The notes: a model not told the origin generated them from the letters alone. 64,000 bases of DNA from Longilinea sp035560795 (GCA_035560795.1 DATMYV010000018.1:10916-74915); one strand, 5' to 3'. Positions 17,413 through 26,339 are shown, counted from the stretch's first letter. Numbers and translations are program-made.

Positions 17413-17676
17413 TTGGCTAATATTAAGTCTGCAATCAAGCGTAATAAGCAAAACGAAAAGCATCGCGTGCGCAACCGCTTTTACCGCGGGGCTGCGCGCA
17501 CCCTTGTTGCTAAGGCAAAAACTGCCATCGTTACTGGCGAAACAGAGACTTCGAAGGTTGCCGTGGCTCAGGCCATTCAGGCATTGGATAAAGCTGCTGA
17601 AGTGGGCATCATTCATAAGAATAATGCCGCCCGCCGCAAGAGCCGCCTGATGAAACGCCTGAATAGCCTGGCATAA
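17413..17676 (+). CDS. rpsT: 30S ribosomal protein S20, TTG start
   Basis: An 87-aa basic protein matching S20: N-terminal ANIKSAIKRNKQNEKHR, central RNRFYRGAARTLVAKAK, and C-terminal IIHKNNAARRKSRLMKRLN. S20 binds 16S rRNA early in 30S assembly. The start codon is TTG at 17413, the only one that gives the canonical ANIKSA N-terminus, with GGAGG 7 nt upstream. Escherichia coli rpsT also starts with UUG, where the weak start is part of autogenous translational control; the same may apply here. The longer overlapping frame at 17381 in another register has no protein-like features. Confidence 0.95.
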   Translation: MANIKSAIKRNKQNEKHRVRNRFYRGAARTLVAKAKTAIVTGETETSKVAVAQAIQALDKAAEVGIIHKNNAARRKSRLMKRLNSLA

Positions 17677-17688
17677 TTTTCTGGTATA

Positions 17689-17749
17689 CCCCCGCATTGG
17701 CGGGGATTTCCTATGCTTTAATAAAGCGGGAGCGCAAGCGGCTCCCGCT
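17689..17749 (+). terminator. two hairpins after rpsT
   Basis: The first is CCCCCGC-ATTG-GCGGGG at 17689-17705 followed by ATTTCC. The second is AGCGGGAGC (17725-17733) pairing with GCTCCCGCT (17741-17749). Together they probably end the rpsT transcript; T-tails are short. Confidence 0.55.
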
Positions 17750-17807
17750 ATTGCTGTATTCTGGCACGCCGTTAATCCTTCTATTAAACGGTTTATTCTC
17801 TTCATGT

Positions 17808-17813
17808 TATAAT
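17808..17813 (+). promoter_or_regulatory. argS -10 element
   Basis: A consensus TATAAT lies 43 bp upstream of argS. A TTAAAC at 17784-17789 (18-bp spacing) is a weak -35 candidate. Confidence 0.4.
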
Positions 17814-17856
17814 CAAAACTTGCGGGTATTCTTAGAATTGGCCGGGGAGGGTCGGG

Positions 17857-19623
17857 ATGTTTGAACTTGAGCAGAAGCTCATCGAGGACCAAATCTGCGC
17901 CTATTGCGTTGATTCTGGTTTGCCAATGCCCAAGCTTCAATGGTCCTGGATCCCATTTAGCGGCCATTGGGGGATTTCGACATCCTTTTTCCAATTAGCA
18001 GCCCAGAATGCCCGCGAAAAAGGCACCAAGACAAATGTCGGCGAGAGCGCCCAAGCCATCGCCAGTGGCGCTGCTGCGATGTTGGGCATCCGGGAAGGGT
18101 TTGAACGCGTTGAAGCAATTCGCGGTTACCTAAATTTGTACTTTTCGACGGCTGAGTATACGCGGCGGGTGATCGATTTGGTCCGGACACAGGGCGATCA
18201 ATTTGGGCGCGGTACGCGCAAGGCCGAGCAGGTGATGGTTGAGTTTTCTCAGCCAAATACGCACAAAGCATTCCATGTTGGACATTTACGAAGCGCCATG
18301 CTGGGCGACGTCTTGGCCCGCATTTTGGACGCGGCCGGGTTTGATGTCATCCGGGCAAATTACCCCGGCGACATCGGCAAGCACGTCATCAAGTGGTTGT
18401 GGAATTACATGAAATTCCACCAGGGTGAAAAACCGGAGAAGGATATTACCCGTTGGATGGGCGACCTGTATCTGGAGGCCAGCAAGCGTTTGGAGGCCAA
18501 TCCGGAACTGGAAGCTGAAGTCCATGATGTTTATGTCCGCTGGGATCAACGCGACCCAGAGGTGGTGAACCTGTGGGAAGAAACCCGCCAATGGTCGTTG
18601 GACGGTTTTAATGAAATGTACGAGCTGCTGGGCATCTCCTTCGATAAGTATTACTTCCAAAGCGAAGGCGAAGAGAGCGGCAAGCAGGTGGTTGCCGATT
18701 TAATTGAACGCGGAATTGCCCAGGATGAACGCCCTGATGGCGCTGTGATTGTCAAGCTCGATGAACTGCTGGGTGAAAAGAAAGAAAAATACCGCGTGCT
18801 GGTCGTCCTGCGTTCCGATAGCACTGCGTTGTACGCGACTGAAGACCTGGCGCTGGCGATCCGGAAATTTACGGAAAACCCGCGATTAACCCGCTCACTG
18901 TATGTTGTGGACGTGCGCCAATCGTTGCATTTTCAACAAGTGTTTAAAACATTGGAAATTGCCGGTTATTCCTGGGCAACCAGCTGCCAGCATATTCCGT
19001 ACGAATTGGTCACCTTGCCGGGAAACGTGGCAATGGCTTCCCGTGAGGGCACCGTCGTCTTGCTGGAAGACCTGGTGCGCGAAGCAACCAGCCGGGCATT
19101 GGCGATCGTCAGGACCAAAAATCCTGAACTTTCAAGCGATCAGCAGCAAGCCATCAGCCAGGCGGTGGCGTTGGGCGCAATCCGCTATTCGATGATCTCG
19201 CGCGAGAGCACCAAAGTTGTCACCTTTGATTGGGAGAGCGCGCTGAATTTTGACGGGCAGGCGGCGCCGTATATTCAATATGCCTACGTGCGCGCCGGCA
19301 GCATATTACGGAAATGGGGCAAGGAACTGCCCGCCTCATGGATTCCGGCTTATGAACTTTCGCCAGCCGAAATTCAACTGGTGGAATTGATCTCCCGCTT
19401 GCCGCGCGAGATTCAGGCGGCGGCGGCAGAATACCGTCCCATGACGGTATCGAATCTGGCTTATGAATTGGCCAAAGCTTTCTCGGATTTTTACAATCAA
19501 TGTCCGGTATTACAGGCAGAGCCACCTGTGCGCGATGGCCGTTTGCAGTTGGTAGCCGCGGCACAACAAACCATTGGCAATGCCTTGGCTGTGTTGGGCG
19601 TCATCGCCCCCCAGGCGATGTGA
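17857..19623 (+). CDS. argS: arginyl-tRNA synthetase
   Basis: A 588-aa class Ia synthetase that charges tRNA-Arg. It has an N-terminal Add-1-like domain (residues about 1-115), the HIGH motif as HVGHLRS in PNTHKAFHVGHLRSAMLGD, the ArgRS-specific NYPGDIGKHV, and a KMSK-loop equivalent MASREGTVVLLEDL. A C-terminal DALR anticodon-binding domain ends with NCPVLQAEPPVRDGRL. Lack of a canonical KMSK is normal for this enzyme. The last codons and the stop fall inside the first copy of a three-copy hairpin repeat (19602-19681). Confidence 0.96.
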   Translation: MFELEQKLIEDQICAYCVDSGLPMPKLQWSWIPFSGHWGISTSFFQLAAQNAREKGTKTNVGESAQAIASGAAAMLGIREGFERVEAIRGYLNLYFSTAEYTRRVIDLVRTQGDQFGRGTRKAEQVMVEFSQPNTHKAFHVGHLRSAMLGDVLARILDAAGFDVIRANYPGDIGKHVIKWLWNYMKFHQGEKPEKDITRWMGDLYLEASKRLEANPELEAEVHDVYVRWDQRDPEVVNLWEETRQWSLDGFNEMYELLGISFDKYYFQSEGEESGKQVVADLIERGIAQDERPDGAVIVKLDELLGEKKEKYRVLVVLRSDSTALYATEDLALAIRKFTENPRLTRSLYVVDVRQSLHFQQVFKTLEIAGYSWATSCQHIPYELVTLPGNVAMASREGTVVLLEDLVREATSRALAIVRTKNPELSSDQQQAISQAVALGAIRYSMISRESTKVVTFDWESALNFDGQAAPYIQYAYVRAGSILRKWGKELPASWIPAYELSPAEIQLVELISRLPREIQAAAAEYRPMTVSNLAYELAKAFSDFYNQCPVLQAEPPVRDGRLQLVAAAQQTIGNALAVLGVIAPQAM

Positions 19624-19681
19624 AAGGGCAGCATCGTCCCCCTGGCGATGCGGTAAGGGCACCATCGTCCCCTTGGCGATG
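19602..19681. repeat. three-copy palindromic tandem repeat at the end of argS
   Basis: A 19-bp unit CATCGTCCCCCTGGCGATG occurs three times, at 19602-19620, 19632-19650 and 19663-19681, with 11-12-bp spacers that also resemble each other (AAGGGCA core). Each unit folds into a CATCG(C/T)C / GGCGATG stem with a 5-nt C-rich loop. In copies 2 and 3 the C-to-T change keeps a G-U pair in RNA. Copy 1 encodes the last six ArgS residues, and the stop codon is the first three bases of the spacer. No T-run follows, so a terminator is unlikely. Confidence 0.85.
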
Positions 19682-19709
19682 TTCATCACATAATTGAGGA
19701 GACTTTTGT

Positions 19710-21029
19710 ATGACCCCAATACGTACTTTGATCATGGGTGCTGCTGGACGCGATTTCCACAACTTCAATGTATTCTTCCGGGATAACGCGGATTATGAGG
19801 TTGTGGCTTTTACGGCCACCCAAATTCCCAATATCGACGGCCGCCGCTATCCCGCTGAACTGGCCGGAAAATTGTACCCGCACGGCATCCCGATTTTTCC
19901 CGAAAGCGACCTGCTAAAGCTGATCGCTGACAAAAAGGTTGAACAGGTAATCTTTGCCTATTCGGATCAACCGCATGAGGCAGTGATGCACAAAGCCTCC
20001 ATGGTAAACGCTGCAGGCCCCGACTTCCGGCTGATGGGACTGGGGTTAACCCAGCTCAAATCCACCAAGCCGGTCGTGTCGATTTGCGCAGTGCGCACGG
20101 GTTCGGGCAAAAGCCAGACCACCCGGCGCGTTTCGCTCATCCTGCGCGCCATGGGCTTTCGCGTAGCTGCTGTTCGCCATCCCATGCCTTACGGCGACCT
20201 TGTCAAGCAACGCGTACAGCGGTTTGCCACCTATGCCGACCTGGATAAGCACGAGTGCACCATCGAAGAGCGCGAGGAATACGAACCGCATATCGATAAC
20301 GGCGTGATCGTTTATGCCGGTGTGGATTACGAAGCCATCCTGCGCCAGGCTGAGAAGGAAGTAGATATCGTCCTGTGGGATGGCGGCAACAATGACTTCT
20401 CCTTCTATAAGGAAGATCTGGCCATCGTGGTCGCCGACCCGCATCGTCCCGGCCATGAAATCCGCTACCATCCTGGCGAGACCAATATTCGCCACGCGGA
20501 TGTATTTGTCATCAACAAGGTCGACACCGCATTGCCAGAGAATGTGCTCACGGTGCGCAACAACTTGAATGAACTCAACCCGAAGGCGATTGTCATCGAA
20601 GCGGCTTCACCCTTGTTTGTCGATCATCCCGAAGCCATCCGCGGCAAGCGCGTTCTGGTCATCGAAGATGGCCCGACTCTGACCCACGGCGAAATGGCTT
20701 ATGGCGCCGGTTGGGTGGCTGCCCGCCGTTTCGGCGCAGCGGAAATTGTCGATCCGCGCCCGTTTGCAGTCGGTACGATCATTGACACCTACAATAAATA
20801 CCCGACCACTGGCCCAATCCTGCCCGCCATGGGTTACGGCGCCGATCAGATGAAGGACCTCGAAAAGACAATTGACCGCGCTGACGTGGACCTGGTCCTT
20901 TCTGCCACCCCAATTGATCTGACGCGCGTGATCAAAGTCAAAAAACCGATGCAGCGCGTGCGTTATGAACTGCAGGAGATCGGCAAGCCTGATCTGGAAG
21001 ACATCCTCAAGGCAAAATTCGCCAAATAA
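19710..21029 (+). CDS. cyclic 2,3-diphosphoglycerate synthetase-like P-loop protein
   Basis: A 439-aa protein of the family named after archaeal cyclic 2,3-diphosphoglycerate synthetase, widespread in bacteria as an uncharacterised GTPase-like group. N-terminal residues 1-115 form a Rossmann-type domain (TLIMGAAGRDFHNFN). A P-loop follows as VRTGSGKSQTTRR (about residue 130), then a Walker-B-like IVLWDGGNNDFSF and a guanine-type VINKVD. The archaeal enzyme makes an osmolyte and thermoprotectant by cyclising 2,3-bisphosphoglycerate with ATP. Proximity to gap and pgk supports a phosphoglycerate substrate, but the bacterial members are not characterised to my knowledge. Confidence 0.8.
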   Translation: MTPIRTLIMGAAGRDFHNFNVFFRDNADYEVVAFTATQIPNIDGRRYPAELAGKLYPHGIPIFPESDLLKLIADKKVEQVIFAYSDQPHEAVMHKASMVNAAGPDFRLMGLGLTQLKSTKPVVSICAVRTGSGKSQTTRRVSLILRAMGFRVAAVRHPMPYGDLVKQRVQRFATYADLDKHECTIEEREEYEPHIDNGVIVYAGVDYEAILRQAEKEVDIVLWDGGNNDFSFYKEDLAIVVADPHRPGHEIRYHPGETNIRHADVFVINKVDTALPENVLTVRNNLNELNPKAIVIEAASPLFVDHPEAIRGKRVLVIEDGPTLTHGEMAYGAGWVAARRFGAAEIVDPRPFAVGTIIDTYNKYPTTGPILPAMGYGADQMKDLEKTIDRADVDLVLSATPIDLTRVIKVKKPMQRVRYELQEIGKPDLEDILKAKFAK

Positions 21030-21057
21030 TATCCGGCAAGACCTTAGGTACAAACCA

Positions 21058-21090
21058 GGGACCGGCTATTTTCTGCCGGTCCCTTTTGTT
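21058..21090 (+). terminator. intrinsic terminator upstream of obg
   Basis: GGGACCGGC (21058-21066) and GCCGGTCCC (21075-21083) form a perfect 9-bp stem followed by TTTTGTT. It ends the argS/cDPGS-like transcript. Confidence 0.88.
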
Positions 21091-21092
21091 CC

Positions 21093-21101
21093 TGATATAA
21101 T
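21093..21101 (+). promoter_or_regulatory. obg extended -10 promoter
   Basis: TGATATAAT is a perfect extended -10 directly after the terminator and 70 bp before the obg ATG. No -35 is evident. Confidence 0.5.
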
Positions 21102-21170
21102 TTCGATGGTGCGTCAACGGTTTTTTTAAGAATGAGCGCAAGCATTGAATAGAAAGCAGGCAGTGGCAAT

Positions 21171-22433
21171 ATGTTTATTGATCAAGCGAAAATTTTAGTG
21201 CGCTCAGGTAAAGGCGGAGATGGATTTGTCCATTTTCACCGTGAAAAATTCGTACCGCGCGGTGGACCGGACGGGGGCGATGGCGGCCGCGGTGGGGATG
21301 TTATTCTGGAAGTGAGCTATTCCATGAATACGTTGGCGACCTTCCGTTATAAATCGCGGTTTATTGCGCCGGAGGGTGCCAAAGGCGGTATCAACAACAT
21401 GACGGGCAAGTCGGCCGAGGATCTGATCGTGAAGGTTCCGGCTGGAACGCTGGTTTATGACGACAGTACCGGCGAGCTGGTGGGCGATCTGGTGGAAAAA
21501 GGGCAGCGATTGACGGTTGCTAAAGGCGGGCACGGCGGGCGTGGGAACCAGCATTTTGCCTCTCCACACAACCAGGTTCCGCATATGGCTGAACGCGGCC
21601 AGCCCAGCCAGGAATTCACCCTGCGGTTGGAATTGAAATTAATCGCCGACATTGGTCTGGTAGGCGTACCAAACGCTGGAAAATCCAGCTTACTTGCAGC
21701 GGTAACCAATGCGAACCCAAAGATTGCGGATTATCCCTTTACCACGCTGGAACCCAATTTGGGGGTCGTGGAAATGGACGGCGAGATCACCCATGTTTTG
21801 GCAGATATTCCCGGTCTGATTGAAGGCGCACACATGGGTGTTGGTTTGGGATTTGCCTTTTTGCGCCATGTGCAACGCACTCGCGTATTGATCCACCTGT
21901 TGGATGGCCTGTCTGAAGATCCGTTAGCCGATTATTCCCAGACCAACAGCGAAATGGCGTTGTTCGATGCCAACTTGAGCAGGAAACCTCAGATTGTTGC
22001 ATTCAACAAAATGGATTTGCCGGATGTGCAGGAACGCTGGCCGGCAATTCGCGAAGAACTAACGAAACGCGGCGCCGAGGTAATGCCGATTTCAGCCGCG
22101 ACCCATGAAAACCTGAAAGCTTTACTTTGGCGCGCGCACGAATTGTTGCAAATCGCACCTGAATCCGTAATAGAACTCGAACTGCCTGTTTACCGTCCGG
22201 AGGAAAATCCGAAAGATTTCACCATTGAGCGATTGCCAGATGGCTGGCGCGTGCATGGAAAGGCAATTGAGCGCGCGGCTGCGATGACCTTTTGGGAGTT
22301 GGATAACTCAGTGGCACGTTTCCAGCATTTGATGGAGCATCTTGGCGTTGAAGATGCGCTGCGCAAAGCAGGCGTGCAACAGGGCGATACCGTATTTATT
22401 GGCGAAGACTATGAACTGGAATGGCAGGATTAG
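21171..22433 (+). CDS. obg: Obg/CgtA GTPase
   Basis: A 420-aa essential ribosome-assembly GTPase. The N-terminal Obg fold is glycine-rich (SGKGGDGFVHFHREKFVPRGGPDGGDGG region, residues 11-40). The G domain has P-loop GVPNAGKSSLL, switch II ADIPGLIEGAHMGVGLG and NKMD. The extra C-terminal OCT domain (about residues 335-420) is common in Gram-positive and Chloroflexota proteins. Obg binds the 50S subunit and responds to GTP/ppGpp. It is followed by nadD after 25 bp, a frequent pairing. Confidence 0.96.
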   Translation: MFIDQAKILVRSGKGGDGFVHFHREKFVPRGGPDGGDGGRGGDVILEVSYSMNTLATFRYKSRFIAPEGAKGGINNMTGKSAEDLIVKVPAGTLVYDDSTGELVGDLVEKGQRLTVAKGGHGGRGNQHFASPHNQVPHMAERGQPSQEFTLRLELKLIADIGLVGVPNAGKSSLLAAVTNANPKIADYPFTTLEPNLGVVEMDGEITHVLADIPGLIEGAHMGVGLGFAFLRHVQRTRVLIHLLDGLSEDPLADYSQTNSEMALFDANLSRKPQIVAFNKMDLPDVQERWPAIREELTKRGAEVMPISAATHENLKALLWRAHELLQIAPESVIELELPVYRPEENPKDFTIERLPDGWRVHGKAIERAAAMTFWELDNSVARFQHLMEHLGVEDALRKAGVQQGDTVFIGEDYELEWQD

Positions 22434-22458
22434 CTCTCTGTTCAGGATGGGGGGTTGA

Positions 22459-23055
22459 ATGCGCATAGGCATATTCGGCGGGACGTTCGATCCTCCTCAC
22501 ATCGGTCATCAGATTCTGGCCGCCGAGGCTGCGGCGCAATTGCGGCTTGACCGTGTGTTGTGGGTGGTGACACCGAATCCGCCGCACAAATTGGGACACA
22601 GGATCAGCGACGATCTAATCCGGCTTCGGTTGGTGCGGGCAGCTGCTGCAGGCAATCCGCTCTTTGAAGTCTCGACCATTGAATTTGAACGTCAGGGTCC
22701 GCACTATGCCGTTGATACCCTCGGTTTCCTGGCGCTGCATTTTCCGGGGTCGGAATTGTTTTACTTGATGGGCGGCGATTCGTTGCGCGATTTGCCAACC
22801 TGGCATGAACCGGGTGAATTCCTGCAGCGCTGCGCCGGAGTAGGGGTGATGCGGCGCCCGGGAGATGATATTGATCTGCCTGCGCTCGAGGAAGTATTAC
22901 CCGGGATTACCAGCCGGACACATTACATCGATGCACCGTTGATTGAGATTTCTGCCAGCGACATCCGGCTGCGCGTACCGGCTGGAAAACCGTACCGATA
23001 CCTGGTTCCGCAAAGAGTATTTAGTCTGATCGAACGCCTGCAACTTTACCGCTAA
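22459..23055 (+). CDS. nadD: nicotinate-nucleotide adenylyltransferase
   Basis: A 198-aa nucleotidyltransferase of NAD biosynthesis that joins nicotinate mononucleotide and ATP to give deamido-NAD. The N-terminal GIFGGTFDPPHIGH carries the (H/T)xGH nucleotide-binding motif. The late ISASDIRLRVPAG corresponds to the ISSTxIR motif, and FYLMGGDSLRDLPTWHEP is typical NadD. A G-rich ribosome site precedes the ATG at 22459. It is transcribed with obg. Length and motifs are normal. Confidence 0.95.
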   Translation: MRIGIFGGTFDPPHIGHQILAAEAAAQLRLDRVLWVVTPNPPHKLGHRISDDLIRLRLVRAAAAGNPLFEVSTIEFERQGPHYAVDTLGFLALHFPGSELFYLMGGDSLRDLPTWHEPGEFLQRCAGVGVMRRPGDDIDLPALEEVLPGITSRTHYIDAPLIEISASDIRLRVPAGKPYRYLVPQRVFSLIERLQLYR

Positions 23056-23070
23056 AACTGTCGAGGTGGC

Positions 23071-24276
23071 ATGTCCTTGTTTCGAGATAAGAATTTCATA
23101 GCCGCTGCGCTCGGCCATTTTATGGTTGATTCATTAAATGGCAGCCGTGCGATCATTCTGACATTTCTCAGCATCCCATTAGGGCTTACCAATACTCTAT
23201 TGGGTCTCTATACCACCTTTTATGTCATTGCTGGAGCGGTCGCGCAACCGGTGTTTGGCCATCTGGCAGACCGGGTGGGGCTGCGCCGTGTGATTGCAGG
23301 CGGGATTCTATGGATGGCGGTCTTTTTTTCTTTAGGCGTGGTTGTGCAGGGACGCCTGGCATTATTTTTCCTGGTTCTGGCCAGCATTGGGTCTGGAGCG
23401 TTTCATGCGGCCGGAGCGGCCCAGGCGACCATGATTGGCCGGCACAGCCTGGCAGGGCGTGAGACATTCTCTGCCTCCATGTTTTTTGTCTTTGGACAAT
23501 CCGGCTATTTTATTGGGCCAGTCATTGGCGGTATTTTGCTAAATCGTTGGGAGCCAGTCAGTCTGACCAGCATGGCGCTACTGGCGTTAATCACCGGATT
23601 GTGGGCATCGTTTTACCGAAGTCCTGCCGTTCCGGTGGAAGCAAAAACACCAGGTGAAAAGGTTTCTGCACCAGCTTTCCCCTGGCTCTTTCTTCTGATG
23701 CTGGCATTGACTGCCGGTTTTCAATCCTGGGCACAACAAAATGTCAATACTTTTTTGCCAAAATATTTGAGCGTGTTGGGTCAATCACCCGCCCAATATG
23801 GTTTGGTATCGGCCTTATTCATGGCCGGTTCTGCTTTTGGAAACCTGATGGGTGGCGGATTGGCGGACCGGTTTGGCCGGTGGAGGGTTATTTCCATTGC
23901 CCTGGTTGCCGGGTCCTTGCCGCTTTTCGTTCTAGGTCAAATTGGCAGCAGCTTCTGGCTATTCGCTGTGATCGTGCTTGCCGGCCTGTTTAATGGAGCA
24001 GCTTACAGCGCGGTGGTCGTGCTTTCGCAGCGGCTGATGCCTGGCGGAATTGCGCTGGCTTCAGGATTGGCGATGGCTTTTATCTTCTCAAGTGGCTCGC
24101 TGGGTGCGCTGGTGAGCGGCGGCATCGCTGATAAGATTGGACTGGCACCGATTTTCACCTTGAGTGCGGTGATATCACTCGCAGGCGGTTTGCTGGCGCT
24201 CGGGCTGCGTGAAAAAAGGCTGACTTCGCAGATCCTGGTGAAACCGGAACCGGCGATCTCTAGCCATTATCAATAG
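23071..24276 (+). CDS. MFS transporter, fosmidomycin-resistance-like
   Basis: A 401-aa major facilitator protein with about 12 hydrophobic segments and two homologous halves. The loop 2-3 motif GHLADRVGLRRVI and its counterpart GGGLADRFGRWRVI are present. The N-terminus (FIAAALGHFMVDSLNGSRAII) resembles the Fsr-type group, in which a conserved GHFxxD precedes helix 1. Substrate unknown: drug efflux or small-metabolite export are both possible. It lies 15 bp after nadD, likely the end of the obg-nadD operon, and is convergent with the C45 gene. Confidence 0.85.
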   Translation: MSLFRDKNFIAAALGHFMVDSLNGSRAIILTFLSIPLGLTNTLLGLYTTFYVIAGAVAQPVFGHLADRVGLRRVIAGGILWMAVFFSLGVVVQGRLALFFLVLASIGSGAFHAAGAAQATMIGRHSLAGRETFSASMFFVFGQSGYFIGPVIGGILLNRWEPVSLTSMALLALITGLWASFYRSPAVPVEAKTPGEKVSAPAFPWLFLLMLALTAGFQSWAQQNVNTFLPKYLSVLGQSPAQYGLVSALFMAGSAFGNLMGGGLADRFGRWRVISIALVAGSLPLFVLGQIGSSFWLFAVIVLAGLFNGAAYSAVVVLSQRLMPGGIALASGLAMAFIFSSGSLGALVSGGIADKIGLAPIFTLSAVISLAGGLLALGLREKRLTSQILVKPEPAISSHYQ

Positions 24277-24299
24277 GAAAAAATTGCCTGACGACTCGC

Positions 24300-25403
24300 T
24301 TACGCATTCAATGTGTAGGTGTGGTATTGATTTACGCAAGGAGTGCCCCAAGCCAGGTGCATTTCACGCGAAGTCAGGTCCATAATCAGGCTGCAAATTG
24401 TCTTTTCGCGATCCATGGGGGGGATGAATTGAACCGAATGATTACAGATTGAATCGGGATAATTGACGTGATCGCGCAGGATGGTCTGCAGGCTTTCGCG
24501 GGTGTGACCGCAGCTCAACCGCAGCATCCGGTCAGCCCGGGCAGCGCGGACGCGCGTCTCGATCAATTCATCAGGTTCGTTTTCAATGGTCTGCATGCGG
24601 CTATCGAGATAATGGTTGGTATGTACAATCCGGCCGTCGGGTGAATGCAACACGGCAAAGTGGTGGGCAGAAACTTCGACATTATAGAGTTCGCCGGATT
24701 CGGTCGCCAGAAGGTGGTTATATCCGGCTGCGCGCTGCGGGGCCAGCGTTTGGCGGATGGCTTCGCCGGGGGTGTGAACCCCCAGAACGGCGCGTGAGAC
24801 AATAATGCGCGGGATGCCGATGCGCGAATCTTTGGCATAGACCGAATCGCAGCACTGCGCGATTCCAAAAGAATTGAAACCAATATTGGGCAATAGTCCG
24901 CCGTATGACATTGCTAAGAATGGCGGCTCGTCATCAGGGGAAACATGAACCATGTAAACATCCGGCTCATCCTCGGGCAGCCAGTCCTCATTGTGCCCAA
25001 CCAGGACATGCTGCTGGGCGGAACATTCCTGATTGACTGCCAGACTGGTGCATTTTGTCAAGTGGAGTGCATCGGAGGTTACCGCTTCCATGGAATTGAG
25101 AACCAGCAAATTTTCCAGGGGAACATTTGCACCCTGCGACATCCCCATGAGCTCTTCGTAATACTGCGGATAGCGCTCCAAAATAAAAGGTGTATATTTT
25201 TGCGCTTGAATCTGCGCGCCGTCCCAAGTGAGGTGCAGGCTGGACTCAGCAGATTCAAGCAACACTTTGGCAGACTCGATGCTGTGTTGAATGCCAAAAC
25301 GAACGGCTTCACCGATTTGCTGGCCGATTTCGCGGTGGCTGCCACTGGCAACAACAAGCGGCGCGGGATCTGGATTGACTACGGTCTCGAAGGCATGTTC
25401 CAT
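24300..25403 (-). CDS. C45-family autoproteolytic acyltransferase/hydrolase
   Basis: A 367-aa Ntn-hydrolase of the acyl-CoA:6-aminopenicillanate acyltransferase family. The predicted nucleophile Cys, freed by self-cleavage, is in LTKCTSLAVNQ (about residues 137-147), followed by the conserved HVLVGHNEDWLP. Upstream sit SHREIGQQIGEAV and PQYYEELMGMSQGANVPLENLLVLN, which are typical for this family. No signal peptide is seen. Members hydrolyse or transfer amide-linked acyl groups; penicillin biosynthesis is not implied. The natural substrate is unknown. Confidence 0.85.
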   Translation of the reverse strand: MEHAFETVVNPDPAPLVVASGSHREIGQQIGEAVRFGIQHSIESAKVLLESAESSLHLTWDGAQIQAQKYTPFILERYPQYYEELMGMSQGANVPLENLLVLNSMEAVTSDALHLTKCTSLAVNQECSAQQHVLVGHNEDWLPEDEPDVYMVHVSPDDEPPFLAMSYGGLLPNIGFNSFGIAQCCDSVYAKDSRIGIPRIIVSRAVLGVHTPGEAIRQTLAPQRAAGYNHLLATESGELYNVEVSAHHFAVLHSPDGRIVHTNHYLDSRMQTIENEPDELIETRVRAARADRMLRLSCGHTRESLQTILRDHVNYPDSICNHSVQFIPPMDREKTICSLIMDLTSREMHLAWGTPCVNQYHTYTLNA

Positions 25404-25416
25404 GGGAACGAATCCA

Positions 25417-25456
25417 AAAATAAATCCTGGAAGTTTTATCTTCCAGGATTTATTTT
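25417..25456. terminator. strong intrinsic terminator
   Basis: AAATAAATCCTGGAAG and CTTCCAGGATTTATTT form a 16-bp stem around a TTTTAT loop, with A/T flanks. It lies just past the stop of the toast-rack gene (minus strand) and upstream of the C45 gene. Confidence 0.85.
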
Positions 25457-25475
25457 ACCATAAGGGGAAATTCTC

Positions 25476-26339
25476 TTAACGTACGCGCAGTTCGAGGTTG
25501 CCCAATCCCATCTCGATGTTGACGGTAATGGCAGGGCCGCTGCCGCTGCGCTGGTAGGTATCCCCGTTTGTAGTCCAGATTCCGCCAACGGAAACATTGC
25601 TCAAGCCGCCGCCGACGATCACCTTGATGTTGGCATTTTCCGGTACATTTATCCGCACGTTGCTCAAACCAGCCTTTAATGTAACGGATAGATCCTGCTG
25701 CAAATCGCCGGATAGGTCGAGCGTGTAGGAACCGGCTCCGCCATCAAAAACGATTTCACCGGTGTTGGCATTGCCCAACCCCTCCAGGTCCACCTGCGAA
25801 GCGCCGGTCTTATAAGTCAAACGCTCCATTTTGGTTGGGTTGAGGGTATCAAACTTTACCGTTGCCTGGCTGGCACCATCGGAAACACGCAGATTGGTGA
25901 TTGGAATGCCGCTTAAATCCAGCGTTCCCTTGTAAGCACCCGCCTGAACCTGTAAATCGATGGGAAAATTACCCAACTTTATGTTCCATTGGTTGATCAC
26001 ATCATTGCCCGGCAGGTTGACCGACCCTTCAATCCCCTGGACGATTTCAACCTGGTTCGAATCGCGGTTGATGGTTGGTAGCCATTTTTCCACGTTATAC
26101 CGGATTGAACCTTCGATCAATTTGGTTGCGCCGCCGCTAATTTCCAATTCTCCAGCACCCATTTCAAGGCGCACTTTACTGGTCTGTCCGTTGGCGGGGA
26201 CATCCTCGGAGAGATTAAGGGTTTGAGTCGTGGTGGTATTTACTTTGTCAGGCAGGTTAAATGTGATCGAACAGGCTAACGAGGTTACCGCCAGAATGGC
26301 GATGACCAGCATGGTGGTTAATAATCTTCGCGAAATCAT
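25476..26339 (-). CDS. toast-rack (LiaF-like) envelope lipoprotein
   Basis: A 287-aa exported lipoprotein: signal segment LLTTMLVIAILAVTSLACS with the lipobox Cys near residue 23. Thereafter it is nearly all beta-strand with regular Gly/Asn-rich repeats (RLEMGAGELEISGG, GLSNVRINVPENANIKVIVGGGLSNVSVGG), matching toast_rack N-terminal and LiaF/DUF2154 C-terminal families. LiaF proteins monitor cell-envelope stress in Firmicutes. It is the last gene of an ECF sigma, anti-sigma, bactofilin-like operon, which supports an envelope-stress role. Confidence 0.85.
   Translation of the reverse strand: MISRRLLTTMLVIAILAVTSLACSITFNLPDKVNTTTTQTLNLSEDVPANGQTSKVRLEMGAGELEISGGATKLIEGSIRYNVEKWLPTINRDSNQVEIVQGIEGSVNLPGNDVINQWNIKLGNFPIDLQVQAGAYKGTLDLSGIPITNLRVSDGASQATVKFDTLNPTKMERLTYKTGASQVDLEGLGNANTGEIVFDGGAGSYTLDLSGDLQQDLSVTLKAGLSNVRINVPENANIKVIVGGGLSNVSVGGIWTTNGDTYQRSGSGPAITVNIEMGLGNLELRVR

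Noticed and set aside
19602..19681. CRISPR array
   Set aside because: Units are 19 bp with 11-12-bp near-identical spacers and lie partly in coding sequence; no cas genes are nearby.
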